64,000 nucleotides of DNA from Bifidobacterium pluvialisilvae (GTDB lineage: Bacteria; Actinomycetota; Actinomycetes; Actinomycetales; Bifidobacteriaceae): contig NZ_JAHBBI010000005.1 in assembly GCF_019331695.1 (NCBI RefSeq), forward strand, positions 1 through 64,000, read 5' to 3'. Below the pieces are notes generated by a model. That model was not told the DNA's origin, made no database searches, and saw nothing but the letters and a program-made list of their open reading frames with translations. Within the stretch, counting starts at the first letter, position 1, and each line of letters begins with the position of its first letter. Shown here piece after piece: positions 9,255 through 17,887 of the stretch. The translations under genes were made by a program, and so were the position numbers.

Positions 9255-10415
9255 GTGGCGGAAGATACGCAATCGACCATCACTTATGGAATTTTCAATG
9301 AGACCGCCGAGCATGAGTCTCGCGTGGCGCTCACCCCGGATATCGTCAAACGACTCAAGCGTTCCGCCGTTGATTGCGTCATCGAGCGCAACGCAGGGCA
9401 TGCCGCCGGATTCAGCGACGAAGACTACATCAAGGCAGGAGCCAAGGTCGTATCCAAGGACGAGGTCATTGCGCAGTCGCAGGCCTTCGGATTCGTAGAA
9501 CGCCCGGACGACGACCTCGTCGCCCGTCTGCCCAAGGGATCCTGGGTCATCGGTATGCTCGGGTCGTTCACCGACCAGGAGTATGTGGACCGTCTTGACA
9601 AGGCCGGACTGGTCGGCGTCGGCATCGAGAAGCTGCCCCGCCAGCTCAGCTCCGCACAGTCCATGGACGAGATGACCAGCCAGAACTCCGTCATGGGCTA
9701 CAAGGCCGTGCTCAAGGCCGCCGACGCCTACGGCTCGTTCTTCCCCATGATGACCACCGCCGCCGGCACCATCCGCCCGGCGAAGGTGCTCATCCTGGGC
9801 GCCGGCATCGCCGGACTCCAGGCCATCGGCACCGCACGCCGACTCGGCGCCGTCGTCACCGCGTATGACGTGCGTCCCGCCGCCAAGGGCGAGGTCGAAT
9901 CCCTTGGTGCCAAGTTCCTCGAGCTCGGCCTCGACTTCTCCAAGGGGCAGGGCGAAGGCGGCTACGCCCGCCAGCTCACCGCCGAGGAGCAGGCTGCACA
10001 GCAGGTCGCCGTCGACAAGAAGGCCGCCGAATTCGACATCGTCATCACCACCGCCAAGGTCCCCGGACGCAAGCCCCCGATGCTGCTCACTCAGGCCGGC
10101 GTCGACGGCCTGCACCGAGGCGCCGTGATCGTCGACTGCGCCGCCAGCGACCTCGGCGGCAACGTGGCCGGCTCCAAGCCCAACCAGACCATCGTCACCG
10201 ACAACGGCGTCCAGCTCATCGGAGCCCCCGATCTCGCCAGCGGCGTCGCCACCACCGCATCCAACCTGCTCGCCCGCAACGTCGCCGACGTGCTCGCCCA
10301 CTTCGTCAACGACGGCAAGCTCGCCATGGACCTCACCGAGGAACTCGACAACGCGCTCATCGTCGCCGGCCGTGTCGAAACGCCGGCCACGGCCATAGAA
10401 GAAGAGGAGAAGTGA
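9255..10415 (+). CDS. pntA: NAD(P) transhydrogenase subunit alpha part 1 (PntAA)
   Basis: 386 aa from GTG 9255, which follows GGGAGGA; an in-frame ATG at 9216 lacks a ribosome site. It is the NAD(H)-binding domain I of the proton-translocating transhydrogenase. The N-terminal AlaDH/PNT fold (ETAEHESRVALTPD) and the nucleotide site VLILGAGIAGLQAIGTARRLG are visible. The alpha subunit is split as in many actinobacteria, and the membrane part is the next gene. Confidence 0.93.
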   Translation: MAEDTQSTITYGIFNETAEHESRVALTPDIVKRLKRSAVDCVIERNAGHAAGFSDEDYIKAGAKVVSKDEVIAQSQAFGFVERPDDDLVARLPKGSWVIGMLGSFTDQEYVDRLDKAGLVGVGIEKLPRQLSSAQSMDEMTSQNSVMGYKAVLKAADAYGSFFPMMTTAAGTIRPAKVLILGAGIAGLQAIGTARRLGAVVTAYDVRPAAKGEVESLGAKFLELGLDFSKGQGEGGYARQLTAEEQAAQQVAVDKKAAEFDIVITTAKVPGRKPPMLLTQAGVDGLHRGAVIVDCAASDLGGNVAGSKPNQTIVTDNGVQLIGAPDLASGVATTASNLLARNVADVLAHFVNDGKLAMDLTEELDNALIVAGRVETPATAIEEEEK

Positions 10416-10417
10416 TC

Positions 10418-10732
10418 ATGCCCGATCTCGTCGTTTCGATCACCCTGTTCGTCCTCGCCCTGCTCATCGGCATCGAGGTCATCGGCAAAGTGCCGGCGAC
10501 CCTCCACACGCCGCTGATGTCGGGCGCCAACTCCATCCACGGCATCGTCATCGTCGGCGTCGTCATCGTCGCCGCCGAGGCGCAGACCCCGCTCGCCTAC
10601 GTGTTCATCTTCCTCGCCGCCGTGCTGGGAACCATGAACGTCGTCGGCGGCTACGTGGTCACCGACCGCATGCTGGAGATGTTCAAGAGCTCAAAGCCCT
10701 CCAAGAAGGACCAGAAGGAAGGCGATAAGTAA
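10418..10732 (+). CDS. pntAB: NAD(P) transhydrogenase subunit alpha part 2 (PntAB)
   Basis: 104 aa, three to four membrane helices, the normal size for the split PntAB subunit. The ATG at 10418 sits 7 nt after AGAGGAGA. A GTG at 10412 is possible but badly spaced. It forms the membrane domain II together with PntB and conducts protons. The stop overlaps the pntB start by one base. Confidence 0.93.
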   Translation: MPDLVVSITLFVLALLIGIEVIGKVPATLHTPLMSGANSIHGIVIVGVVIVAAEAQTPLAYVFIFLAAVLGTMNVVGGYVVTDRMLEMFKSSKPSKKDQKEGDK

Positions 10733-12144
10733 TGACCGCAACCCCCATCGATATCGTCGCATGGTTCGTGTACCTGCTGGCCGCCGTCATGTTCGTCATG
10801 GGCCTGCACTTCATGAACTCTCCGAAGACCGCGCGTAAGGGCAACCAGATCTCGGCCACCGGCATGGTGTTCGCCGTCATCATGGCGTTCGTCCACCTCT
10901 TCGTCAAGGGCTTCATCTCCACCACCGCGGTCATCGTGCTCGTCGTCGGCATCCTCATCGGCGCCGTCGCCGGCGTCGTCTCCGCCAAGAAGGTCAAGAT
11001 GACCGACATGCCGCAGCTCGTCTCCGTGTTCAACACGGTCGGCGGCGGCGCGGCGGCGCTCGTCGCGCTCAACGACATCCTCACCAACGAGGAGCTCCCC
11101 ACCCTCGTCGTGCTCATCACCGCCGGCCTCGGCATCATGATCGGCTCCGTCACCTTCACCGGCTCGCTCATCGCCGCCGGCAAGCTCCAGGGCATCAAAT
11201 TCGTCAAGAACCTGAAACTGCCCGGCAAGAGCTTCTGGAATGTGGTCTTCATCATCCTCACCATCGCCGCGTTCGTCATGCTGTGCGTCCAGCCCGAACA
11301 ACGCCTCCTGTGGTCCGTCCTGACCACCGTGTTCGCCCTGTGCTACGGCCTCGTGTTCGTCATCCCGATCGGCGGTGCCGACATGCCCGTCGTCATCTCC
11401 GTGCTCAACGCCTGCACCGGCACCGCCGTCGCCATGTCCGGCCTTGCCATCGACAACGTGGCCCTCATCGTCGCCGGCGCCCTCGTCGGCGCGGCCGGCG
11501 TCACCCTGTCCATCCTCATGGCCCAGGCCATGAACCGCCCGCTGCTCTCCGTCCTCGCCGGCGGATTCGGCGGCGACAACGCCGCAGGCGGCGACGACGG
11601 CGTGACCGGCACCATGAAGGAGACCTCCGCCGACGACGTGGCCGTCCAGCTCGTCTACGCGCAGAAGGTCATCTTCGTCCCCGGCTTCGGCCTCGCCATG
11701 GCCCAGGCCCAGCGCGAACTCGCCGACCTCGGCGAACTGCTCAAGAGCCGCGGCGTCGAAGTCGCCTACGCCATCCACCCCGTCGCCGGCCGCATGCCCG
11801 GACACATGAACGTGCTCCTCGCCGAAGCCAACGTCCCCTACGAGGAACTCGTCGACCTCGACGACATCAACCCGCAGTTCCCCACCGCCACCATCTCCCT
11901 CGTCGTCGGCGCCAACGACGTCACCAACCCCGCCGCCCGCCGCCCCGGCACCCCCGTCTCCGGCATGCCCATCCTCGACGTCGACAAATCCCAGAACGTC
12001 GTCGTCATCAAGCGCGGCCGCGGCAAAGGCTACGCCGGCATCGAAAACGAACTCTACTTCAACGACAACACGCAGATGCTGTTCGGCGACGCGAAGAAGG
12101 AGTTGCAGGCCATCATCGCCTCCGTCAAGGAATTGATTGCGTGA
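10732..12144 (+). CDS. pntB: NAD(P) transhydrogenase subunit beta
   Basis: 470 aa. About eight N-terminal membrane helices (residues 1-270) are followed by the NADP(H)-binding domain III. The conserved segments VIFVPGFGLAMAQAQ, IHPVAGRMPGHMNVLLAEA and VVGANDVTNPAAR are visible. The enzyme uses the proton gradient to drive NADPH formation from NADH. Its TGA stop lies inside the first of two palindromic repeat elements. Confidence 0.96.
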   Translation: MTATPIDIVAWFVYLLAAVMFVMGLHFMNSPKTARKGNQISATGMVFAVIMAFVHLFVKGFISTTAVIVLVVGILIGAVAGVVSAKKVKMTDMPQLVSVFNTVGGGAAALVALNDILTNEELPTLVVLITAGLGIMIGSVTFTGSLIAAGKLQGIKFVKNLKLPGKSFWNVVFIILTIAAFVMLCVQPEQRLLWSVLTTVFALCYGLVFVIPIGGADMPVVISVLNACTGTAVAMSGLAIDNVALIVAGALVGAAGVTLSILMAQAMNRPLLSVLAGGFGGDNAAGGDDGVTGTMKETSADDVAVQLVYAQKVIFVPGFGLAMAQAQRELADLGELLKSRGVEVAYAIHPVAGRMPGHMNVLLAEANVPYEELVDLDDINPQFPTATISLVVGANDVTNPAARRPGTPVSGMPILDVDKSQNVVVIKRGRGKGYAGIENELYFNDNTQMLFGDAKKELQAIIASVKELIA

Positions 12145-12226
12145 CGGAGCGTCTTCGTCGTTGCAGAAGGCTCGACGTACCGTCGTACGCCTTCGCCTTC
12201 TGCGCCTAAAAGCCGCACGCGTCACG
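12140..12226. repeat. Palindromic element copy 1 (87 bp)
   Basis: Imperfect palindrome with an outer arm CGTGAC/GTCACG, a middle arm GCAGAAGG/CCTTCTGC and a central CGTAC/GTACG tip with a 4-nt loop. It begins two bases before the pntB stop codon. A second copy of exactly the same length starts 107 bp later. Confidence 0.8.
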
Positions 12227-12246
12227 TGACCAATTCGAGCTCATCG

Positions 12247-12333
12247 CATAACGGAGTGTTTTCCGCGTTGCGGAGCACTCGACGTACCTTGGTACGCCTT
12301 CGCGCTCCGCGCCTTGAAACCACACGCGTTATG
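12247..12333. repeat. Palindromic element copy 2 (87 bp)
   Basis: Same architecture and length as the copy at 12140. The outer arm is CATAAC/GTTATG and the middle arm GCGGAGC/GCTCCGC around the same CGTAC/GTACG tip. It aligns to copy 1 without gaps. Several differences are paired changes that keep the arms complementary. Confidence 0.8.
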
Positions 12334-12380
12334 TGATTTGCTCGGATAAACTCGGATAAAGAGGGGCGATTCGTCCGATT

Positions 12381-12426
12381 CGATCGCGCCGTGGAATCCC
12401 CATGCATGGATTCCACGGCGCGATCG
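12381..12426. terminator. 19-bp perfect hairpin upstream of the DMT exporter
   Basis: A 19-bp perfect inverted repeat (12381-12399 with 12408-12426) encloses an 8-nt loop. There is no clear T-tract, so termination is uncertain. It is the last structure after the pnt operon and its palindromic elements. A regulatory or transcription-insulating role is inferred. Confidence 0.5.
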
Positions 12427-12519
12427 TATATGCAAATGTGACCGCATTGCATACAAATCATGGAACATCGGCGTTCCCCGGTTTACATGCCGGAAACATG
12501 ACGATACGCTTACGTCCTT

Positions 12520-13503
12520 GTGAGGAAGATAGTGTATAAAACGTTGGAGAAGACGCCGGCCGTCGTGATCGTCGCCATCGAGGGCATGCTCATGTATCTC
12601 GCCACCGGCGTGGCCAAAAGCGTCTTCACCCAGATCAACCCGCTGTGTGCGGCCTGGTACCGGTTCGGATTCCTCGCCGTCATGATGCTGGCATGGCGCA
12701 GGCCGTGGCGCAGAAGCGTACGGCATACGCTTCCCCATACCCGAAGGGATTGGCTCATCACCGCGGGCTGTGGCCTCGCCATCGTGGCCATGAACACCAT
12801 GTTCTACCTGGCCATCAGCGAAATGAACATGGGTATGGCCGTCGCCATCGAATTCATCGGCCCGCTTGGCGTCGCCGTCATCAGCGGCCGTGACTGGCGC
12901 GAGCGCGTCGGCGTCGCCATCGCCGCGCTGGGCGTCGTCCTGCTCGCCGGCGTATCCATCTCCTCGCCCGACGGCGGACACTTTCTGATTGGGCTTGCGG
13001 CCATCCTCATCGGCGGGACGATGTGGGGCGTCTATATCATCTTGGGACGCAGGGTGGCCCATGCCGGCAACCCCCTCAACCGGCTTTCCGCGGCCATGTG
13101 CATCGGATTCGCCGTCCAATCGCTGTTCCTCGCCGTCCCCGCCGTACGGGGCCTGTTCATGCCGCCCGCCACCGCCACATGGCTGGCCGCAGATGGCACG
13201 TGGGGCATCGTCCGCCTGTTGCTGCTCATGTTCGTGGTGTCGGTATGCAGTTCGTTCTTCCCCTACGTCATCGACCAGGTGGTCATGCGCAAGACCACGC
13301 CCGGCACGTTCTCGGTCATGCAGTCCATGTATCCGGCCGTGGCTGTGGCCGTGGGGCTGATGTTCGGCGAGCTTCCCGGCGTATGGGAGCTGATCGGCGT
13401 CGGTTGCGTCATGCTCGCCGTCGTCGTCACGTTCTCCAGCGACGAACACGCCTCCAATCGCAGCCATCTCGACCTGCAGTCCTCCATGGACACGGCGGCG
13501 TGA
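12520..13503 (+). CDS. EamA/RhaT family (DMT) transporter, RhtA-like exporter
   Basis: 327 aa with about ten hydrophobic helices, typical of drug/metabolite exporters of the EamA fold (two five-helix repeats). Sequence features such as MAVAIEFIGPLGVA and FFPYVIDQVVMRK resemble the RhtA amino-acid (threonine/homoserine) exporter branch. The substrate is inferred. The GTG start at 12520 has a moderate upstream GTCCTTGTGAGG context. It stands alone between a hairpin and the L25 promoter. Confidence 0.82.
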   Translation: MRKIVYKTLEKTPAVVIVAIEGMLMYLATGVAKSVFTQINPLCAAWYRFGFLAVMMLAWRRPWRRSVRHTLPHTRRDWLITAGCGLAIVAMNTMFYLAISEMNMGMAVAIEFIGPLGVAVISGRDWRERVGVAIAALGVVLLAGVSISSPDGGHFLIGLAAILIGGTMWGVYIILGRRVAHAGNPLNRLSAAMCIGFAVQSLFLAVPAVRGLFMPPATATWLAADGTWGIVRLLLLMFVVSVCSSFFPYVIDQVVMRKTTPGTFSVMQSMYPAVAVAVGLMFGELPGVWELIGVGCVMLAVVVTFSSDEHASNRSHLDLQSSMDTAA

Positions 13504-13528
13504 CAAACCACGTTTTCCGTGCTATATT
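13500..13528 (+). promoter_or_regulatory. Promoter of the L25 gene
   Basis: -35 GTGACA (13500-13505) and -10 TATATT (13523-13528) are separated by exactly 17 bp. They start at the stop codon of the DMT gene. Transcription from here would give an unusually long ~150-nt leader before the L25 start at 13684, leaving room for leader regulation. Confidence 0.55.
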
Positions 13529-13683
13529 TATCGACTGTTGTCTTGGCGAGGGAAGGCGAATGCGTTTCGCGCTTCCGTAATCGACTCGACGTATGGTTCT
13601 CCGTTCACGGTGTTCTCTACGGCGCGTCGATGCGCCAAGACGAAAAGACGAATTACCGATTGTTCTGATTCAAGGAGAACATC

Positions 13684-14313
13684 ATGGCAGATATCACTCT
13701 CGAAGGCGCCGTCCGCACCGAGTTCGGCAAGGGCGCTGCCCGCCGTATGCGCGTCGCCAAGCTGGTTCCCGCCACCGTGTACGCCGGCGGCGAGCAGCCC
13801 ACCTTCCTGCAGCTCCCGATGAAGGAGACCACCAACGCCCTGCGTCGCACCAACGCCCTGTTCGAGCTGAAGTTCGGCGAGGACTCCAAGCTCGCCGTCG
13901 TCAAGGACGTGCAGCGCAACCCCGTCAAGCAGCAGATTGAGCACGTCGACTTCTACGAGGTGCGCGCCGGCGAGAAGATCGAGGTCGAGGTCCCGGTCTT
14001 CGTCGAAGGCACCCCGAAGGGCGCCGCCGTCGCGTTCGTCGACGTCCAGGAGCTCAAGGTTCGCGCCGACGTCGCCAACCTGCCCGAGCGTATCACCATC
14101 AGCGTGGAAGGCCTCGTGGACGGCACCAAGGTGCTGGCCAAGGACGTCGTCCTGCCCGAGGGCGTCGAGCTCATCCACGATGATCCGGAAGAGTCCGTCG
14201 TCACCGTCGAGGTTCCTGAGGACGCCTCCGAGACCACTGCTCCGGCTGCTCCGGCCGCCGACGCCGCTGCTCCGGCCGCCGACGCCGCAGCCGCCGATGC
14301 CGACGCCAAGTGA
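13684..14313 (+). CDS. rplY: 50S ribosomal protein L25/general stress protein Ctc
   Basis: 209 aa, the long (CTC) form. The N-terminal L25 domain (~1-95; LEGAVRTEFGKGAARRMR) binds 5S rRNA. A C-terminal beta domain (~96-185) is followed by an Ala/Pro/Asp tail with a duplicated APAADAA unit. AAGGAGAA precedes the ATG. Single-gene unit closed by a strong terminator. Confidence 0.94.
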   Translation: MADITLEGAVRTEFGKGAARRMRVAKLVPATVYAGGEQPTFLQLPMKETTNALRRTNALFELKFGEDSKLAVVKDVQRNPVKQQIEHVDFYEVRAGEKIEVEVPVFVEGTPKGAAVAFVDVQELKVRADVANLPERITISVEGLVDGTKVLAKDVVLPEGVELIHDDPEESVVTVEVPEDASETTAPAAPAADAAAPAADAAAADADAK

Positions 14314-14366
14314 GTGACGCCTCCTTTCCGATAGGACGCTGAACCCCGGCCGCAAGGCCGCTCAGG

Positions 14367-14395
14367 CAAAGAGCCCACCTCGTGTGGGCTCTTTG
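14367..14395 (+). terminator. Terminator after the L25 gene
   Basis: 13-bp stem (CAAAGAGCCCACC region with its complement) around a short loop ends in CTTTG. A second small GC hairpin (CGGCCGCAAGGCCG) lies just before it. Typical intrinsic terminator of a highly expressed ribosomal gene. Confidence 0.8.
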
Positions 14396-14570
14396 CATTG
14401 CCGATGGCGCGGCATAGGGTTTCCCGTCGAGGCGCTTTCATAATGTGAACTTTCTCCATGGTGAGTAATCCCCATGTGAGAAAGTGTTATTCAGTCCGGT
14501 GCCAGAAGCACCGACCCCATACCCGCAGCCGGCCGGATTCCGACCGGCAATGGAATAAAAGAAGCTGAGA

Positions 14571-15698
14571 ATGACAGAAAATACTCATCACGATCCGGCG
14601 GCCCTGTCCAAGCTGGCAGACGCCTTCACCGTACTGCCCAACGAGAACCCGGCCTCCGACGCCAAGCGTCAGGAGCTCATCGACAAGCCGGCGTTCGGTC
14701 AGGTCTTCTCCGACAACATGACCCACATGACCTGGACCAAGGGAGAGGGATGGTCGGATCGTCGCGTCGAGCCGTACGCCCCGCTCAAGATGGATCCGGG
14801 TGCTTCCGTGCTGCATTACGCGCAGGAGTGCTTCGAGGGTCTTAAGGCATACCATCACGCCGACGGTTCCGTCTGGCTGTTCCGCCCGGACGCCAACGCC
14901 GAGCGCTTCCAGAACTCCGCCAAGCGCCTGTACCTGCCGGAGCTGTCCATCGACGACTTCCTTGGATCTGTGGCCGCGCTCGTCAAGCGTGATTCCGCAT
15001 GGGTGCCGACCCGTCGCGAGTACACGCTGTACATGCGTCCGTTCATGTTCGCCTCCGAGCCGTTCCTCGGCGTGCGCGCCCCGCACGAGGTCGACTACTG
15101 CGTGATCGCATCCCCGTCCGGCCCGTACTTCCCGGGCGGCGTCAAGCCCGTGAACATCTGGGTGGAGGACAAGTGGTTCCGCACCGGCCCTGGCGGCACC
15201 GGCTTCGCCAAGTGCGGTGGCAACTACGCCGCCTCCCTGCTCGGCGAATACACCGGCATCGAGAACGGCTGCCAGCAGGTGTGCTTCGTCGACGCCGCCA
15301 CCAAGACCTACCTCGAGGAGCTCGGCGGCATGAACATGATGGCCGTGCACAAGGACGGCCACGTGGAGACCCCGTCCCTGACCGGCAACATCCTGCCCGG
15401 TGTCACCCGTCGTTCGCTCATCCAGCTGCTGCAGGACAAGGGCCACGACGTCGTCGAGACCATGATCGCCCTCGACCAGCTGCTTGAGGATATCAAGTCC
15501 GGCGAGGTCACCGAGGTGTTCGCCTGCGGTACCGCCGCCATCATCACCCCGATCGGCCGCTTCAAGTCCGAAAAGTTCGACGTGACCGTCGCGGACGGCA
15601 ACTCCGGCAAGCTCACCGTTGACCTGCGCAACGAACTGCTCGGCATCCAGCTCGGCGAGATCGAGGACCCGCACAACTGGATGTGGAAGGTCTGCTGA
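14571..15698 (+). CDS. ilvE: Branched-chain amino acid aminotransferase
   Basis: 375 aa, the size of the actinobacterial/eukaryotic-type BCAT. The fold-IV PLP enzyme makes leucine, isoleucine and valine from their 2-oxo acids with glutamate. The PLP lysine is K214 in the FAKCGGNYA motif, and the RPFMFASEP and FACGTAAIITPIG segments are characteristic. Preceded by GAAGCTGAGA and followed by a strong bidirectional hairpin. Single-gene unit. Confidence 0.95.
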   Translation: MTENTHHDPAALSKLADAFTVLPNENPASDAKRQELIDKPAFGQVFSDNMTHMTWTKGEGWSDRRVEPYAPLKMDPGASVLHYAQECFEGLKAYHHADGSVWLFRPDANAERFQNSAKRLYLPELSIDDFLGSVAALVKRDSAWVPTRREYTLYMRPFMFASEPFLGVRAPHEVDYCVIASPSGPYFPGGVKPVNIWVEDKWFRTGPGGTGFAKCGGNYAASLLGEYTGIENGCQQVCFVDAATKTYLEELGGMNMMAVHKDGHVETPSLTGNILPGVTRRSLIQLLQDKGHDVVETMIALDQLLEDIKSGEVTEVFACGTAAIITPIGRFKSEKFDVTVADGNSGKLTVDLRNELLGIQLGEIEDPHNWMWKVC

Positions 15699-15739
15699 GA
15701 CCGGAATCCGGGTCGGTTCCTCCGATACAGTGCGATAGG

Positions 15740-15785
15740 AAGGCCGTACGAATCCTTGAAAAACGAGGACTCGTACGGCCTTTTC
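15740..15785. terminator. Bidirectional terminator between ilvE and the fructosamine kinase gene
   Basis: Stem AAGGCCGTACGA paired with TCGTACGGCCTTTT around a ~20-nt loop that contains an inner ATCC/GGA pairing. T-rich on the plus strand and lying between convergent genes. Confidence 0.8.
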
Positions 15786-15836
15786 CTTTTCGTCCAACAC
15801 TGTATTCATAAGACATCATGTTGAACGGTGATGGTG

Positions 15837-16628
15837 TCAGCGCAGCAGGGAGCGGCACATGGCGCGGAACTGGCTGACGTAGCCTCCGCCGAAGAACACG
15901 CAGTGTCCGGCGATGGGGTAGAGCTGCCAGAGGGTGTATCGCGCCTCGAAGCCCTTCTTCAACGGGTGGGCCGACTGGTAGCCCTCCATGATTCGGTCAA
16001 GATACGACATGCCGAACAGATGCAGCATCGCCAGATCCTCTTCACGGTGTCCGCCATGCGCGGCGGGGTCGATGAGCACGGCCTGGGTCTGGCCTTCGTC
16101 ACCGGTCCACATCACGTTGCCGCCCCACAGGTCACCATGGATGCGCGCTGGCTTGTCGGCCGCCGCCGGTCCCATGAGTTCGGGCAGCGCGTCTACGACC
16201 TCCTGCGTCATGTCGAGATCGCGCTGATCGAGTTCGCGCCGCTGCACGCCGAGACGGACCATAGGCAGAAGACGTCCCTGACCGTAGTATGTGGCGGCGT
16301 CGGTCCATTCCCCTGTGTCCATCGGCGCCGGATCCTGCAGGGGGCCGAAGTAACAGGTGCCCGTGTATCCGGCGGGAGGCGCCCCGAAGCAGGGCGCGCC
16401 CATGTCGTGCATATGGGCCAGTGCGGCGCCGAACTCATAGGCCGCCTTGGGGGTGGGGGAGGAGGCGTCCACGCGTTCGATGTCGAGGTAGTCGTCGCCC
16501 CAGTCATACACGTCCACCACGCGCGGTCCGCCATGCTCCATGGCCTCGCCAAGCCACCGCAGGCCCCGTCCCTCGCATTCGAAGAAACCCGCGGGGGCCC
16601 ACCGTCGACTTTTCCGATATGTGGCCAT
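15837..16628 (-). CDS. Fructosamine kinase family protein
   Basis: 263 aa from ATG 16628, which follows GAAAGGAGCACAAG; an upstream in-frame ATG at 16658 has no ribosome site. Fructosamine-3-kinase/ketosamine-kinase fold (aminoglycoside-phosphotransferase-like). The catalytic loop HGDLWGGN and the metal-binding IDPAAHGGHREEDLA motif are intact, so it should phosphorylate low-molecular-weight ketosamines (Amadori products). Divergent from uppP. Confidence 0.88.
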   Translation of the reverse strand: MATYRKSRRWAPAGFFECEGRGLRWLGEAMEHGGPRVVDVYDWGDDYLDIERVDASSPTPKAAYEFGAALAHMHDMGAPCFGAPPAGYTGTCYFGPLQDPAPMDTGEWTDAATYYGQGRLLPMVRLGVQRRELDQRDLDMTQEVVDALPELMGPAAADKPARIHGDLWGGNVMWTGDEGQTQAVLIDPAAHGGHREEDLAMLHLFGMSYLDRIMEGYQSAHPLKKGFEARYTLWQLYPIAGHCVFFGGGYVSQFRAMCRSLLR

Positions 16629-16803
16629 CTTGTGCTCCTTTCCGTAAGCCAAGCCCATCGTAATGTGACCATTGAACGAAATATGATATGTCCTTGATGA
16701 TTTCTTAGAGGGATGGGGCTAAGGTGTTGCATCGTACTGATACAGAACGACGGCCATTCCTCGTGCCGTTATCAACAACGTATTTAAGGGACAACAGGGA
16801 ATT

Positions 16804-17730
16804 ATGAATTTCTTCCAGGCGATTTTCCTTGGTCTGGTGCAGGCTTTGACCGAATACCTGCCCGTGTCTTCCAGCGCCCACATCCGCATCATCGGCGACC
16901 TGACCATCGGTTCGGACCCCGGTGCCGCGTTCACCGCCATCATCCAGATCGGCACCGAGCTCGCGGTTCTGCTGTATTTCAGGCGGGACATCGTACGCAT
17001 CCTCGGCGCCTGGTTCGGCTCGCTGTTCGGCAAGGAGGGCAAGGATGTGAAAAGCCGGCTGGGTGCGCACAACAAGGACACCCAGATGGGCTGGTACATC
17101 ATCATCGGAACCCTGCCGATCATGATTGTGGGACTGCTGCTCAAGGACACCATCGAGACCACGTTCCGCAACCTGTGGATCACCGTGACCGTGCTCGCCC
17201 TGTTCGGCGTGCTGCTGTGGGTGTTCGATGCGCGTTCGCGTCAGGTCAAGACCATGGGTCGCATGACGGTGAAGGACGCCATTATCTTCGGCATCGGCCA
17301 GATGCTCGCCCTGATTCCCGGCGTATCGCGTTCCGGCGGCACCATCACCTTCGGCCGCGCCATGGGCTATACGCGTGAGGCCGCGGTCCGTGTGGCGTTC
17401 CTCATGGCCATCCCCGCGGTGTTCGGAGCGGGAATCCTCGAGGCCGTCTCCGCGGTCAAGGATGTGAGCGCATGCAACGCTGGCGGGAGCGGAGCCGCCG
17501 AGGCGTGCAAGGCCATCGGCATGTTCCCCGGCTGGGGCCCCACCATCGCCGCCACGGTGGTGTCGTTCCTTGTGGGATACATCGTCATCATCGGCTTCCT
17601 GAAGTTCGTCTCGACGTTCTCCTACAAGGCGTTCGCCATCTACCGCATCGGGTTGGCCGTTGTCGTGGCGATCCTGCTCATCACCGGCGTGCTTCCCGCC
17701 ATCGATCCCTCCGTGGCGGCCGCCGCGTAG
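16804..17730 (+). CDS. uppP: Undecaprenyl-diphosphatase UppP
   Basis: 308 aa, around eight membrane helices. It dephosphorylates undecaprenyl pyrophosphate to recycle the lipid carrier of peptidoglycan synthesis and confers low-level bacitracin tolerance. The two family motifs are intact: LTEYLPVSSSAH near residue 15 and LIPGVSRSGGT near 170. An ~20-residue Cys-containing periplasmic loop near residues 220-240 is an actinobacterial insertion. AAGGGACAACAGGGA precedes the ATG. Confidence 0.95.
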   Translation: MNFFQAIFLGLVQALTEYLPVSSSAHIRIIGDLTIGSDPGAAFTAIIQIGTELAVLLYFRRDIVRILGAWFGSLFGKEGKDVKSRLGAHNKDTQMGWYIIIGTLPIMIVGLLLKDTIETTFRNLWITVTVLALFGVLLWVFDARSRQVKTMGRMTVKDAIIFGIGQMLALIPGVSRSGGTITFGRAMGYTREAAVRVAFLMAIPAVFGAGILEAVSAVKDVSACNAGGSGAAEACKAIGMFPGWGPTIAATVVSFLVGYIVIIGFLKFVSTFSYKAFAIYRIGLAVVVAILLITGVLPAIDPSVAAAA

Positions 17731-17750
17731 CGCGGCCTCCGCGCGGACGA

Positions 17751-17799
17751 ATAAACGCGTCGGACCTCCCGCATGTGCGAGGAGGTCCGACGCGTTTAT
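17751..17799. terminator. Terminator after uppP
   Basis: A perfect 19-bp stem (17751-17769 with 17781-17799) and 11-nt loop. Its A-rich start and T-rich end make it usable in both directions between convergent genes. Confidence 0.82.
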
Positions 17800-17887
17800 G
17801 GTATTCGTGTGGAGCCGGCATGCGTGAATCGGACGTCATGGGAGACGGCAGCCGTCACCCGATTTCCGATTCGATACGACGACGAGC

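Noticed and set aside
10651-12225. Minus-strand 524-codon frame opposite pntB
   Set aside because: Extremely Asp/Gly/His-rich translation with no domain; pntB and pntAB on the plus strand are clearly real.
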